Assembly: GCA_018401385.1 (NCBI GenBank) | Contig: JAGYKZ010000008.1 | Location: 1-47,376, forward strand | Source of the DNA: Roseicyclus sp. | GTDB lineage: Bacteria; Pseudomonadota; Alphaproteobacteria; Rhodobacterales; Rhodobacteraceae | Length of the DNA: 47,376 nucleotides | Reading direction: 5' to 3' | In this document: piece by piece, positions 25,730 to 35,711 of the stretch | How positions within the stretch are numbered: position 1 is the first letter of the stretch | Layout: every line of letters starts with the position of its first letter | Program-made: the position numbers and the translations under genes | The notes under the pieces: model-generated | Database searches by the model: none | What the model was told of the DNA's origin: nothing | The model's input: the letters and a program-made list of their open reading frames with translations, nothing else

Positions 25730-26648
25730 CCGCCCCTTTCAAATCCAACATCTCGCGCGCCTCATCTGGGGTGGCCACCTCAAGGCTGAGGCCCTCAAGC
25801 AGGGCGCGTGCCTTTTTGACTTGGTCGGCATTGCTTTGCGCCAATTTTCCAGGCGCGGCCCATAGGCTGTCTTCCAGTCCGACACGGATATTGCCCCCTT
25901 GCGCTGCGGCTTGGGCCGCCACGGGCAATTGGTTGCGCCCTGCACCCAAAACAGACCACACATAAGCATCACCAAACAAACGATCTGCCGTGCGCCTCAT
26001 ATGCGCGATATCCTCGGGATGGGCACCAATGCCGCCCAAAAGGCCAAATACGGTCTGCACCAAGAAAGGTGCCTTGACCAAGCCGCGATCGACAAAATGC
26101 GCCAGATTGTAGAGATGGCTGGTGTCATAACATTCAAACTCAAACCGCGTGCCGTTGGCGTTGCCTGTGCGTAGGATATGTTCGATATCGGCAAATGTGT
26201 TTTTGAACACCAAATCGCGGCTGTTTTCGAGATGTGCGCGCTCCCACTCATGTTTGAACTCTTTGAAACGGTCGAGCATCGGATAAAGACCGAAATTCAT
26301 GCTGCCCATATTGAGCGAGGCCACCTCGGGCTTGAGTTCTGCGGCAGGGCGCATCCGTTCGGCCACGGTCATATGGGGCGAGCCGCCTGTGGTGAGGTTC
26401 AACACAGCTGAGGTCGCTTGTTTCAGTTGCGGCAGGAATTTGCGGAACACCTCAGGATCTTGTGTGGGTCGCCCGTTTTCGGGGTCGCGCGCGTGCAGAT
26501 GCAAGATAGACGCGCCCGCCTCAAAGGCCTTGATCCCGTCATCAATGATTTCTTGCGGGGTGACAGGCAGATAGGGCGACATGGAAGGGGTATGGATTGC
26601 GCCTGTGACAGCACAGGTGATGATAACTTTACGCGGCGCTTTTGCCAT
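25713..26648 (-). CDS. BKACE family beta-keto acid cleavage enzyme
   Basis: A 311-residue TIM-barrel protein of the BKACE (3-keto-5-aminohexanoate cleavage, DUF849) family. The Zn-binding HxH is in SILHLHARDP (H50, H52). The start VIITCAVTGAIHTPSMSPYLPVTP and the end segment NIRVGLEDSLW, with the catalytic-site Glu, are typical. These enzymes condense a beta-keto acid with acetyl-CoA and split it into acetoacetate and a new acyl-CoA. Flanking SDR genes on both sides suggest a route in which a 3-hydroxy acid is first oxidised and then cleaved (inference). Residues lining the pocket differ among subfamilies, so the substrate cannot be named. Confidence 0.9.
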   Translation of the reverse strand: MAKAPRKVIITCAVTGAIHTPSMSPYLPVTPQEIIDDGIKAFEAGASILHLHARDPENGRPTQDPEVFRKFLPQLKQATSAVLNLTTGGSPHMTVAERMRPAAELKPEVASLNMGSMNFGLYPMLDRFKEFKHEWERAHLENSRDLVFKNTFADIEHILRTGNANGTRFEFECYDTSHLYNLAHFVDRGLVKAPFLVQTVFGLLGGIGAHPEDIAHMRRTADRLFGDAYVWSVLGAGRNQLPVAAQAAAQGGNIRVGLEDSLWAAPGKLAQSNADQVKKARALLEGLSLEVATPDEAREMLDLKGAGDVGF

Positions 26649-26692
26649 TTTGTGACCTTTGTTCAGTTGACTTTAGGGGTGTTTAAAGCTGC

Positions 26693-27472
26693 TCAAAGGG
26701 TTTCGACACCCGCGCAGACACTCAGGGCTTGGCCCGAGATATTCGCGCCCCCTGCAGAGGAGAGAAACAGACAGAGTGCAGCGATATCCTTGGGGCTGAC
26801 CATGCGGCGCAGCGATACTTTGCTCAAATAGGTGTCGCGCATTTCCTCGAAGCTGACGCCTGTCTGTTGGGCCCGTGCAGCGATCACGCCATCAATGCGC
26901 GGGCCTTCCACGATCCCTGGCAGGATGGCATTGGCGCGCACCCCTTCGGGGCCAAGCTCGGCTGCAAGGGATTTGGCCAAGCCCACAACGCCCCATTTTG
27001 ACGCCGCATAGGGTGTGCGAAACGCATAAGGCAGCCGCCCCGCAACCGATGAAATGGCAATGAATTGTCCCTTGGATTTCACCAATTCCGCGCGTGCATG
27101 ATGGGCGGCGAGATAGGCACCCTTGAGGTTGATCTCAAGCGTATCATCCCATTCATTCGGCGTAATGGCATCCACCGTGGCGGTTGGTCCTGCAATGCCT
27201 GCATTGGCGATGACAACATCCAGACCGCCCAACTGATCCATGGCCTCTGCAAACAAGCGGGCGGTATCGGACGGGTCTGCGGAATTGGCCTTGGTGCCCG
27301 TGATCGCCGCCCCGATTGCCCCTTCAAGTGCCGCGGTATTGATGTCGGAGATATGTACCCGCGCGCCAGCCTCAACAAAACCTTCGGCAATGGTTTTCCC
27401 AATGCCGCCCGCGCCCGCAGTGATCAAAACGCGCAATCCTTCGGGTGGCCGCAATGATGCAAGAATAGACAT
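26693..27472 (-). CDS. SDR family oxidoreductase
   Basis: A 259-residue short-chain dehydrogenase: TAGAGGIGKTIAEGF cofactor loop, DVVIANAGIAGP, catalytic Ser in FIAISSVAGRL, YAASKWG catalytic Tyr/Lys, and a C-terminal GGANISGQALSVCAG. It lies 44 bp upstream of the BKACE gene on the same strand. It is only distantly similar to the other SDR of the operon, so the two probably act on different intermediates rather than being a recent duplication. Confidence 0.88.
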   Translation of the reverse strand: MSILASLRPPEGLRVLITAGAGGIGKTIAEGFVEAGARVHISDINTAALEGAIGAAITGTKANSADPSDTARLFAEAMDQLGGLDVVIANAGIAGPTATVDAITPNEWDDTLEINLKGAYLAAHHARAELVKSKGQFIAISSVAGRLPYAFRTPYAASKWGVVGLAKSLAAELGPEGVRANAILPGIVEGPRIDGVIAARAQQTGVSFEEMRDTYLSKVSLRRMVSPKDIAALCLFLSSAGGANISGQALSVCAGVETL

Positions 27473-27616
27473 GGAACAATCCCCTCCCTTGGTTGATCCT
27501 CAGGCATCAGTGTGAGGAAATTCCAATCTGTTGAAAAGGGCCAAGTTTTGGTCCAATTCTTGGGCGCATGAACTGCGCCACTTGACTTTGCATTCGGTCT
27601 TGGTCGCGCGCTTTGC

Positions 27617-28528
27617 CTAGGCCAGCCATGCCAGCGAGATCAGGGATAGGGTTGAGGTCCAGATGATGACGGGGGCGATCACATCGGTGCGGACCCCATG
27701 CAGCATCGCCAAAGCAAAGGACATGGCCCCCGCAGGCCCCGCAGCGCACAACACGATTAATGTGTTCCACTCCATGGGCCGTTCACCCAAATGGAGTGCG
27801 GCATAGACCATGGCAGGAAACATCAAAAGCTTCATCAGCGAGACCACCACCACGGTGGCGTTCGGGGTTAAAGGGTGGCGCGACAAGATTACCCCAAGGG
27901 CAAACAGCGTCAGTGGTGCCGCGGCCGCACCCGCAAAATCCAATCCCGTCAAAATCGGCACGGGGGCGGCAAGCCCTGCAAGATTGGTGATGACGCCAAG
28001 GATAATGGCGATCAGCACGGGGTTGCGGGTCATGCGGATCAGGGACTGTCGGATACTGGCCTCTGGATTGGCCATCAAATCCGTTGTGATGATGAAAAAG
28101 GCGAATGTCACGCTTGCATCCCATGCCACAATGGCGGTGATCGGCAGTGCCGCGACTTCGCCATAAATCAAATAGGAAATTGGCCAAATATAGAGCAGCG
28201 TGTTGACGAAAATCGCGGCCATCGCCAAGAGCCATGCTTCCAGCCTGTCGCGGCGCAAACCATAGCGGCAGATCAGATAAGCCAATGCGAACACCACCGC
28301 CTGACAGCCCGCATAAAGCGCGATCGCGTCAAATTGAAACGCGTGCCAATCAAGTTTGTTGATCAAGGGAAACAGCAATGCGGGTTGCAGCATCAAAAAT
28401 GCCACGCGGTTCAAGACGCTTGCATCTGCGCCGCTGACCACGTTGCCGCGACCCAAGACAAAGCCGAGCGCCATCATGGCGAAGACGGGCAAAATGTCGT
28501 GTGTCAGCACATTCAGCATGGCAGGCAT
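27617..28528 (-). CDS. AEC family transporter
   Basis: A 303-residue membrane protein with about ten hydrophobic helices in two repeats and the auxin-efflux-carrier-type features FALGFVLGR-like N-terminus, FALGVILSRHPL and the crossover helix region. Members move small carboxylates such as malate or malonate. It follows the GntR/FCD regulator by 35 bp and precedes the SDR-BKACE-SDR genes, so it may carry the organic acid this operon degrades (inference). Confidence 0.85.
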   Translation of the reverse strand: MPAMLNVLTHDILPVFAMMALGFVLGRGNVVSGADASVLNRVAFLMLQPALLFPLINKLDWHAFQFDAIALYAGCQAVVFALAYLICRYGLRRDRLEAWLLAMAAIFVNTLLYIWPISYLIYGEVAALPITAIVAWDASVTFAFFIITTDLMANPEASIRQSLIRMTRNPVLIAIILGVITNLAGLAAPVPILTGLDFAGAAAAPLTLFALGVILSRHPLTPNATVVVVSLMKLLMFPAMVYAALHLGERPMEWNTLIVLCAAGPAGAMSFALAMLHGVRTDVIAPVIIWTSTLSLISLAWLA

Positions 28529-28563
28529 GGGGCGGGCTTTCTGGTTCGGGGAGGTTGGATCAC

Positions 28564-29277
28564 TTAGGGCATCCTTGGGGGGTCTTCAGGTTCAAAATAG
28601 CTTTCATGCTCGGCACGGATGCGGACCAGCTGCGCATGAATCCGAGACAGGTGGGCGCGCATGATCTTGGCTGCGCGCTCTGGGTCATGCGCGGCCAGCG
28701 CGCGGGTGAGGTCGCAATGATCATCCCATGCCGCTTGCGAGGAAAAGGCCAAGGACAACATACGCACCCGATCCATGTGGCCTTTGTTCTCGGCGATAAG
28801 GTCCCATGTGAATTCCAACCCAGCCCTGAGGCAAATTTCACGATGAAAGGCATCGTCCAATTGGTGAAACCGCAGCTTGTCATCTGCATTCATCGCGTCT
28901 TTCTGTGCCGCAAGTAAATCCTCAAGCGCATGGATATCCGCTGCCTCCAAACGGGTGGCGGCATGGCGCACGGCCTCTGCCTCCAGGGCGATCCGGATAA
29001 ACTGGGCCTGCATCACCGCTTGGATGGAAATCAATGAAATCAACGTGGCCCGTTGCGGCCGGATCAACAGAAAGCCCATTTTTGAAAGTCGATAAAAGGC
29101 ATCGCGCACGGGCTGACGCGAGACGTCAAACCGTTTCGCCACCTCCGCCTCTGATAACTTTTCACCAGGTTTTAGATCAAGGTTCAGAACCTGTTTGTGC
29201 AATGCGTCATAAACCAGATCCGCAATCGCAGGGCGAGCGGGTCGATCACGCGAGATCAGCGGCATATTCTGGGTCAT
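28564..29277 (-). CDS. GntR family regulator (FCD domain)
   Basis: A 237-residue regulator: winged helix with KPGEKLSEAEVAKRFDVSRQPVRDAFYRLSKMG, then an all-helical FCD ligand domain with metal-site histidines (FHQLDDAFHREIC, DHCDLTRAL). It heads the minus-strand AEC/SDR/BKACE/SDR operon and is divergent from the uxaC operon. It could control either or both; many FCD regulators of this type respond to sugar acids. Confidence 0.88.
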   Translation of the reverse strand: MTQNMPLISRDRPARPAIADLVYDALHKQVLNLDLKPGEKLSEAEVAKRFDVSRQPVRDAFYRLSKMGFLLIRPQRATLISLISIQAVMQAQFIRIALEAEAVRHAATRLEAADIHALEDLLAAQKDAMNADDKLRFHQLDDAFHREICLRAGLEFTWDLIAENKGHMDRVRMLSLAFSSQAAWDDHCDLTRALAAHDPERAAKIMRAHLSRIHAQLVRIRAEHESYFEPEDPPRMP

Positions 29278-29308
29278 TGATTGATCTGTCCCTGTCCAAT
29301 TGACCTAG

Positions 29309-29328
29309 CTTATATACTAGCATATCAG
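29309..29328. promoter_or_regulatory. Imperfect palindrome between GntR/FCD gene and uxaC
   Basis: CTTATATACTAGCATATCAG is a 20-bp dyad with 8 of 10 base pairs matching, centred on CTAG, 32 bp before the uxaC ATG and 32 bp before the regulator's start. A natural operator candidate for the adjacent FCD regulator. Confidence 0.45.
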
Positions 29329-29359
29329 TTGGCAATATGAACGAAGAAAGACCAGTTCC

Positions 29360-30766
29360 ATGGCCCTTTTGAGCGATGATCGCCTTTTTCCCGCTGCGCC
29401 CGCGCAACGGGAATTGGCGCGCGGACTTTATGAGCACATCAAGGATGCGCCAATCGTCTCACCCCACGGGCACACGGACCCGCGCTGGTTTGCCGAAGAT
29501 ACGGCTTTTGAGGATGCTGCAAAACTGTTCATTACACCTGATCACTATGTGTTTCGGATGCTTCATTCCCAAGGCATTGCGTTGGAGGATTTGGGCGTTC
29601 CGCGCGCCGATGGTGGGGCGGTGGAGACCGACCCGCGCAAAATCTGGCGGCGTTTTGCGCAGAACTATCACCTGTTCGCGGGAACGCCTTCACGGATGTG
29701 GATTGACCATGCGCTTCAGGATGTGTTTGGCGTGGAGCAGCGTCTTTCTGCAAATACCGCAGATACGGCCTTTGATGCGATCAATGAAAAACTGGACAGC
29801 CCCGCCTTTCGCCCCCGCGCTTTGTTTGAGCGGTTCAATATAGACCTTCTCGCAACAACGGAAAGCGCGCTTGATGATCTGGCCCATCATCGCGCGATCC
29901 GTGACAGCGGATGGCGAGGTCGCGTGATCACCACGTATCGCCCCGATGCGGTGATTGATCCAGATTTCGAGGGGTTTCTTGGCAATGTCGAGGCGTTTTG
30001 CGCCCATGGCGGCGGGTGTGTGACATGGGACAGCTACCTTGCGGCGCATCATGCGCGCCGCGCAATGTTTGCCGCCCATGGGGCCACGGCGACCGATCAC
30101 GGCCACCCAACCGCCAACACCGCCAGTCTTTCACAGGCCGAGGCGGCAGGGCTGTTTTCCGAAGTGATGACGGGCAGGGCCAGCCCCGACAGGCGCGAGT
30201 TGTTTCGTGCGCAGATGTTGACCGAGATGGCGCGAATGTCCGTTGCAGATGGTCTCGTGATGCAAATCCATGCGGGGTCGCAGCGAAACCACTCTGATTG
30301 GGTCTTGGCGCGCTTTGGCCGCGACAAGGGCTATGACATCCCGCAACGCACCGATTACGTCACAGCCCTGCGCCCCTTGTTGCAGGAGTTTGGCCGCGCC
30401 GAAGGATTTCACCTGATCCTGTTCACCTTGGATGAAACGGCATACACGCGCGAATTAGCACCTTTGGCGGGGGTATACCCTTGTCTCTTTCTTGGCCCGC
30501 CCTGGTGGTTCCATGACAGCTATGAGGGGATGATGCGGTTTCGCCGTTCTGTCACCGAAACGGCAGGGTTCTACAACCTTGCAGGGTTCAATGATGACAC
30601 CCGTGCTCTTTGCTTCGATCCCCGCGCGCTGGGCGACGTCGCGCGGCGGGTCGATGCGGCTCATCTGGCGGAATTGATCGTCACGGGCCGCCTCGATGAA
30701 AGCGAAGCAGGTGATCTCATGCAGGACTTAACAACGGGGCTTGCGCGCCGTGCCTATAAACTTTGA
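29360..30766 (+). CDS. uxaC: Glucuronate/galacturonate isomerase
   Basis: A 468-residue uronate isomerase of the amidohydrolase fold. The HxH metal motif is in VSPHGHTDPRWF (H36, H38); family stretches HALQDVFG, VMQIHAGSQRNH, FHLILFTLDE and FLGPPWWFHDS are clear. It converts D-glucuronate to D-fructuronate and D-galacturonate to D-tagaturonate, the first step of hexuronate breakdown. It heads a plus-strand operon with kduI, kduD and uxuB. It is divergent from a GntR/FCD regulator. Confidence 0.93.
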   Translation: MALLSDDRLFPAAPAQRELARGLYEHIKDAPIVSPHGHTDPRWFAEDTAFEDAAKLFITPDHYVFRMLHSQGIALEDLGVPRADGGAVETDPRKIWRRFAQNYHLFAGTPSRMWIDHALQDVFGVEQRLSANTADTAFDAINEKLDSPAFRPRALFERFNIDLLATTESALDDLAHHRAIRDSGWRGRVITTYRPDAVIDPDFEGFLGNVEAFCAHGGGCVTWDSYLAAHHARRAMFAAHGATATDHGHPTANTASLSQAEAAGLFSEVMTGRASPDRRELFRAQMLTEMARMSVADGLVMQIHAGSQRNHSDWVLARFGRDKGYDIPQRTDYVTALRPLLQEFGRAEGFHLILFTLDETAYTRELAPLAGVYPCLFLGPPWWFHDSYEGMMRFRRSVTETAGFYNLAGFNDDTRALCFDPRALGDVARRVDAAHLAELIVTGRLDESEAGDLMQDLTTGLARRAYKL

Positions 30767-30779
30767 AAGGACCGCCCCG

Positions 30780-31604
30780 ATGATCGAGGTTGAAACCCGC
30801 CACGCGATCCATCCCGATCATGCAAAGGCCATGGATACGGACGCATTGCGCGCGTCTTTCTTGGTTGAAGGTCTGTTTGAGGCTGGCAAGATTAAGCTCT
30901 GTTACACCCATTATGACCGCTTCACCCTCGGCGGCGCTGTGCCTGATGGCGGCACTCTGTGCCTTGATAAAATCGCGCAGACCCGCACCGCCAGTTTCAT
31001 GGAGCGCCGGGAGATGGGCATCGTCAATATTGGGGGCACAGGCCAGGTCAGCGCCGATGGGCAGACATGGGAGATGGCACAGGGGGATGTGCTTTACCTT
31101 GGTATGGGTGCGGGCGATGTGACCTTCTCGGGAGCGGGGCGGTTTTATATCACCTCCGCCCCTGCGCATCATCGCTACCCGCATCGTCATCTCACCCCCG
31201 AAGACAGCAACCGCGTGGCCTTGGGCGCGGCGGATACCGCGAATGAGCGGGTGATTAACCAATTCATCCATCCGCTGGTGATGGAAAGCTGCCAGTTGGT
31301 GATGGGCTACACCACGCTCGGGCAAGGCTCGGTTTGGAACACCATGCCACCACACACGCATGATCGGCGCATGGAGGCCTATCTTTATTGGGATATGTCG
31401 CCAGAGGCGCGAGTGCTGCATCTGATGGGTGAGCCACAAGAAACCCGCCACTTGGTTGTCGGTAATGAGGCAGCAGTGCTGTCGCCCCCGTGGTCGATAC
31501 ACGCGGGCGCTGGGCATGGGCATTATCGGTTCATCTGGGCCATGGCGGGGGATAATGTCGATTTTACCGATATGGATTTTGTCGCTCTGGAGGATTTGCG
31601 ATGA
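30780..31604 (+). CDS. kduI: 5-dehydro-4-deoxy-D-glucuronate isomerase
   Basis: A 274-residue bicupin. The metal site residues are visible in MPPHTHDRRMEAYLYWD (two His and Glu) and in PPWSIHAGAGHGHYRFIW (fourth ligand His). It isomerises 5-keto-4-deoxyuronate, the product of unsaturated uronates released by pectate or other polyuronate lyases, to 2,5-diketo-3-deoxygluconate. I chose ATG 30780; the frame opens 39 bp earlier inside uxaC, but AAAGGA lies just before this ATG. Its stop overlaps the kduD start (ATGA). Confidence 0.92.
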   Translation: MIEVETRHAIHPDHAKAMDTDALRASFLVEGLFEAGKIKLCYTHYDRFTLGGAVPDGGTLCLDKIAQTRTASFMERREMGIVNIGGTGQVSADGQTWEMAQGDVLYLGMGAGDVTFSGAGRFYITSAPAHHRYPHRHLTPEDSNRVALGAADTANERVINQFIHPLVMESCQLVMGYTTLGQGSVWNTMPPHTHDRRMEAYLYWDMSPEARVLHLMGEPQETRHLVVGNEAAVLSPPWSIHAGAGHGHYRFIWAMAGDNVDFTDMDFVALEDLR

Positions 31605-32345
31605 GTGCCTTTTCCCTTGCGGGCAGGCGGGCCTTGGTGACAGGGGCGAATACAGGCATCGGTCAGGCCATTGCTCTTGGCTTGGCGGAGCAGGGGGCAT
31701 CCGTCACCTGTGCAGGGCGGCGCGATTGCACCGAGACCTGCGCGGCGATTGCAGCCGCAGGGGGTGTGGCCGATCAGGTGACGCTAGATTTCGCCGATCC
31801 GATGGCCGCGCGCGATATTTTTACGGGGGCAGGCTATGACATCTTGATCAACAATGCGGGCATCATCCGCCGCGCTGATGCCGTCGATTTTACCGAGGAC
31901 GATTGGGACGCGGTGATGGATGTCAATCTCAAGGCGCTGTTCTTCACCACCCAGGCCTTCGCCAAGGCGCATCTCACCTTGCCCGCGCGCGGGCCTGCGG
32001 CGGTAATCAATATCGCCTCGCTTTTGTCGTTTCAGGGTGGCATCCGCGTGCCATCTTATACGGCGTCGAAACATGCGGTTGCGGGGCTGACCAAGCTATT
32101 GGCCAATGAATGGGCCGCCAAGGGGATCAACGTGAATGGCGTCGCCCCTGGCTATATCGTCTCTAACAACACCGAAAACCTGCGCAAAGATGCCGATCGC
32201 AACGCGGCGATTTTGGCGCGTATTCCCGCCGGGCGATGGGGCGTGCCGTCAGGTCTTAGCCCCACCTGGCAGCCTTTCTCGCCTCGCCCGCAGCGGCCTA
32301 TATTCTGGCGCGGTGGTCAATGTAGATGGAGATGGCTTGCCCGTC
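31601..32345 (+). CDS. kduD: 2-dehydro-3-deoxy-D-gluconate 5-dehydrogenase, C-terminus out of frame
   Basis: A short-chain dehydrogenase with TGANTGIGQAIALGL, INNAGIIRRADAVDFTEDDWDAVM, the catalytic Ser in NIASLLSFQGG and YTASKHA, all typical of KduD. The frame is good up to about 32235 (IPAGRWGVPS). After that the family sequence (AFLASPAAAYISGAVVNVDGGW) is found only by changing frame twice. The natural end should be near 32345; the open frame reads on to 32503 as nonsense. It reduces/oxidises 2,5-diketo-3-deoxygluconate to KDG, directly after KduI in the pathway. Two or three small deletions explain the break. Confidence 0.85.
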
Positions 32346-33802
32346 TTATTTTACAGCACCGCCACCAAACCAGGCATTGTCCACTTGGGCCTTGGCGCGT
32401 TTTTTCGCGCGCATGGTGCGATTTACACGCAACAGGCCATGGCGGCCGCAGGTGGGGATTGGGGGATCATCGGGGTGTCCCTCAAAACGCCCACAACCCG
32501 TGATGCGCTGCTGCCGCAAGGGGGCGTTTATCACGCCTTGGAACTTGCCCCAGACGGTGCAGAACTTCTCTTGGTCACAAGCCTGAACGCGGTTCTGGTG
32601 GCCCCTGAAAACCCATACGCGGTCTTGGCTGCAATGGCCGACCCTGCGGTCAAGATTGTCTCGCTGACCGTGACGGAAAAGGGCTATTGCCACCATCCTG
32701 CAAGCGGCGCGTTGGATCGAGATCATCCTGATATCATTCATGATCTGACCCATGACAGCCCGCACAGCAGCATTGGTTATCTCACCCGCGCGCTTGCGAT
32801 GCGCAAGGCGGCAGGTATCCCACCCTTTACAGTGTTGTGCTGTGATAACCTGCCCCATAACGGGCGGCTTTTGCGCGGGCTTGTCTTGGAATTTGCGCAA
32901 GCGCTTGATCCCTCCTTGGCGGATTGGATCGCGCAAAATGGTGCGTTCCCTTCGACAATGGTGGACCGCATCGTGCCTGCGACCACGGAGGACACGCGCG
33001 CAGAAGTGGCGCGCCTAACGGGGTTTTCGGACGCCGCCCCCGTGGTGCATGAGCCTTATCGCCAATGGGTGATGGAGGATGATTTCGTGGGCGGTGTGCG
33101 CCCCGCATGGGATCAGGTCGGAGCAGAGTTGGTGCGCGATGTAGCGCCATTTGAAGATATGAAGCTCAAGATGCTCAACGCCTCGCACTCAGCCCTATCT
33201 TATTTGGGCTATGTTGCGGGGCATCAGACGATTACGGCGGTGATGTCTGATCCCGTGTTTGACGCCTATGCGCAGCGCCTTTGGCAGCGCGAGATCATCC
33301 CACATTTGACCCCACCCGAGGGTGTGTCGCTTGAGGATTATGCCGCAGCTTTGCGCGCACGCTTTAAAAACCCCGCGATCCAGCACCGTACATGGCAAAT
33401 TGCGATGGATGGCAGCCAGAAATTACCGCAGCGGCTACTTGGCACGCTGCGCACGGCGCGCGCCAAGGGTGCTGCCGATGGTGGCCTGATCCTCGCCATT
33501 GCAGGGTGGATGCGATATGTTTGCGGTTTGGATGAGGCAGGGGCCGTGATTGATCTGCGCGATCCGATGGCCGATACGCTGCGCACCGCCCATGCAGGTA
33601 CGGGCAGGACGAGGCGGTGCGCGGATTTTGGGCGCTTGAGGCGTCTTTGGTCCAAAAGCGCGCACGCGCTGATATTCGCGCGCCCGTGACCGATACCTGG
33701 GCCCTTGCCCGTGATAGTGTCCGCCAAAACTTGCCCGAAGCTTATCTCGACTTAACACCCGAGCCGTACTTTCGCGGCGGCAGCCCAATCACTGCACCGT
33801 GA
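32340..33802 (+). CDS. uxuB: Mannonate oxidoreductase (fructuronate reductase), mannitol dehydrogenase family
   Basis: The family core starts KPGIVHLGLGAFFRAH (NAD-binding) and contains VTEKGYCHHPASG, CCDNLPHNG and the catalytic segment LKMLNASHSALSYLGYVAG, all of the polyol/mannonate dehydrogenase family. The start codon is obscured because the kduD/uxuB junction (about 32300-32350) has lost bases. Near 33600 the frame shifts by one; the true C-terminus (DEAVRGFWALE..VTDTWALARDSVRQNL) follows in another frame, and probably ended near 33756 rather than at the TGA at 33802. It reduces D-fructuronate to D-mannonate, the step after UxaC. Confidence 0.82.
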
Positions 33803-35701
33803 TGCGAAATGAGCGAATAATTCCGGAACATGGCGCGGAAGGCGCCAAACCCTGTACCGATAAATGGGTCTTCTAGAGGCAACATCTGATCCCATCCGAA
33901 CACACGGCAGCCTCATTACCCATTCTGGGGAGCTGTCCCCAAAAATTGCCACTTGCAATAGGCGAAGCTTTGCATTTAAAATTTCCCAACAGGAGCAGTA
34001 GAACGACCATGCTTTTGAATACCTACCTCTTACAGTGCATCCGTACCCTCAAAGTCTGCCACCACTTCACTACCCATTGCAATCAACGCAAATGTCACGC
34101 AGATCATCGCCTGTCAGAAACCTGCTTAGTGGCGCTGCCCACGGTTGGGGGCGATTTTCCACATCCTGACAGCTTAAGGCCAAAAGAGGTCAGGCCCGGA
34201 TTTGCGATCGCAGAAACGTGATCCCATGCCATCACCATTCGCGAGCATCGGCGAGGCGCGCATCACCAAAGTGAGCATGGCATAACTGGCGAAATTTCAA
34301 CGAGCTGGTAGGTTGGACCGTGAAGCCAACGCCAATTGGGTCATGGCTAAACTTGCTTTCACAGAGACAGGCAAGCCATCAGGGCCGCCATCACATCGCA
34401 GGGCACTCATGTCGGCAAAGAGCCAGATGAGTGACGTTGACGGCAATCAGCCCCCCATGGGCGGCAATCCCGCAGGCCATTGCGCCCATCAGATGCTCGC
34501 GCACGCCGCAATGCACATAGCTGCCGTGGCGGGTCTCAGGGCCAAAGGCCGTGCGACTGCGTTTGTGATTGGTCGGTGCCTCAAGATCGGCACAGAGGAT
34601 GCACAGTTCGGGCAAAACGGTCTCTAACGCTTCACATATATCACCCGATGAGGCGATGGTCGCGCGGGGCGCGCGGGATGCGGTTAACCGCGCTTCGACA
34701 TCGGCGATAATTTGGGGCCAATTCTGCGGCAGTGCACCCCTCATGCGGCGGGTGAATTCCGCGGCCTTTGGCGCGGATGCAATGCGGGTCTCCCATGCGG
34801 TTGCAGCATCTTGTCCGCGTATCATCGCTTTGGTCCAATCGTCATAGATAGTCTGCGGTATGACAAAGGCCCCATGCGTCCAGTTGCGTGCGGCGCGCGC
34901 CTCAGCCGCATCTTGCAAGGTGAGTGGCGCGCTATGGCCACCGCGTTGCCCCTCAAGGCGGGGGATGCCGCGCGCAATTGTTGTGCGGCAGGCAATCAGA
35001 GAGGGGCGGGGGTCTGATTTTGCGGCTGTTATCGCAGCGTCAATTTCCGCAATATCATGGCCATCCACCGCGACCACGTGCCACCCTGCCGCGGCAAAAC
35101 GGGTGGGGATATCCTCGCTGATCGACAGCGCCGTGTCGCCATCATCGGTGATATGATTGTCATCCCACAGGAATGTCAGCCGCCCCAATCGCAGATGCCC
35201 TGCCAATGAAATCGCCTCTTGGCCAATACCTTCTTGCAAGCAGCCATCGCCCACAAAAGCCCAGGTGCGGTGGTCGCAAAGTTCAGCGCCAAATTCCGCG
35301 CGCAGACGTTCTTCGGCCACCGCCATCCCAACCGCGCAACCGATGCCCTGACCAAGAAGCCCTGTGGTGATTTCAATCCCGGCTTCCTGATCAATTTCGG
35401 GATGCCCCGCACAGACCGAGTGCAACCTGCGAAAGGATTTGATCGCCGGAAGATCCACCTTGTCATAGCCTGAAAGATGCAGCAGCGCATAAAGCAGCAT
35501 TGAGCCGTGACCATTGGACAGAACCACGCGATCGCGGTCTGGCCAGGCTGGGTTTTTCGGGTCAACCTTTAGGTGATTGGCGTAAAGAGTGGCGGCAATT
35601 TCCGCCATGCCAAGCGGCACGCCCTGATGGCCCTCCCCCGCTGCCACAATCGTATCAAGCGCCAAAAAGCGGATTGCATCCGCCATGGATTGAATGTTCA
35701 T
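33752..35701 (-). pseudogene. Full-length transketolase, C-terminal third frame-disrupted
   Basis: The first 436 residues are open and typical: ATG 35701 (MNIQSMADAIRFLALDTI, AGGGAG site), SNGHGSMLLYALLHLSGY, the TPP-binding GDGCLQEGIGQEA..WDDNHIT, and GVREHLMGAMACGIAAHGG. The frame breaks near 34430. In the next 680 bp, which look empty, I recover transketolase C-terminal pieces in changing frames: LFADM..ALMGLPVSV, ALIAMGSEVVADFEGTDAL (about 34060), GWDQMLPLED.FIGTGFGA and ELFAHF..AAAKVRLG, ending at TAA 33752. Total length (650 residues) fits the family. It follows the COG4091-like gene by 10 bp. It converges on uxuB with overlapping ends. Confidence 0.82.
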
Positions 35702-35711
35702 GCTGCACTCC

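Noticed and set aside
33946-34221. 91-residue plus-strand open frame in the apparent gap after uxuB
   Set aside because: No ribosome binding site or family resemblance; the opposite strand carries transketolase C-terminal sequence in pieces.
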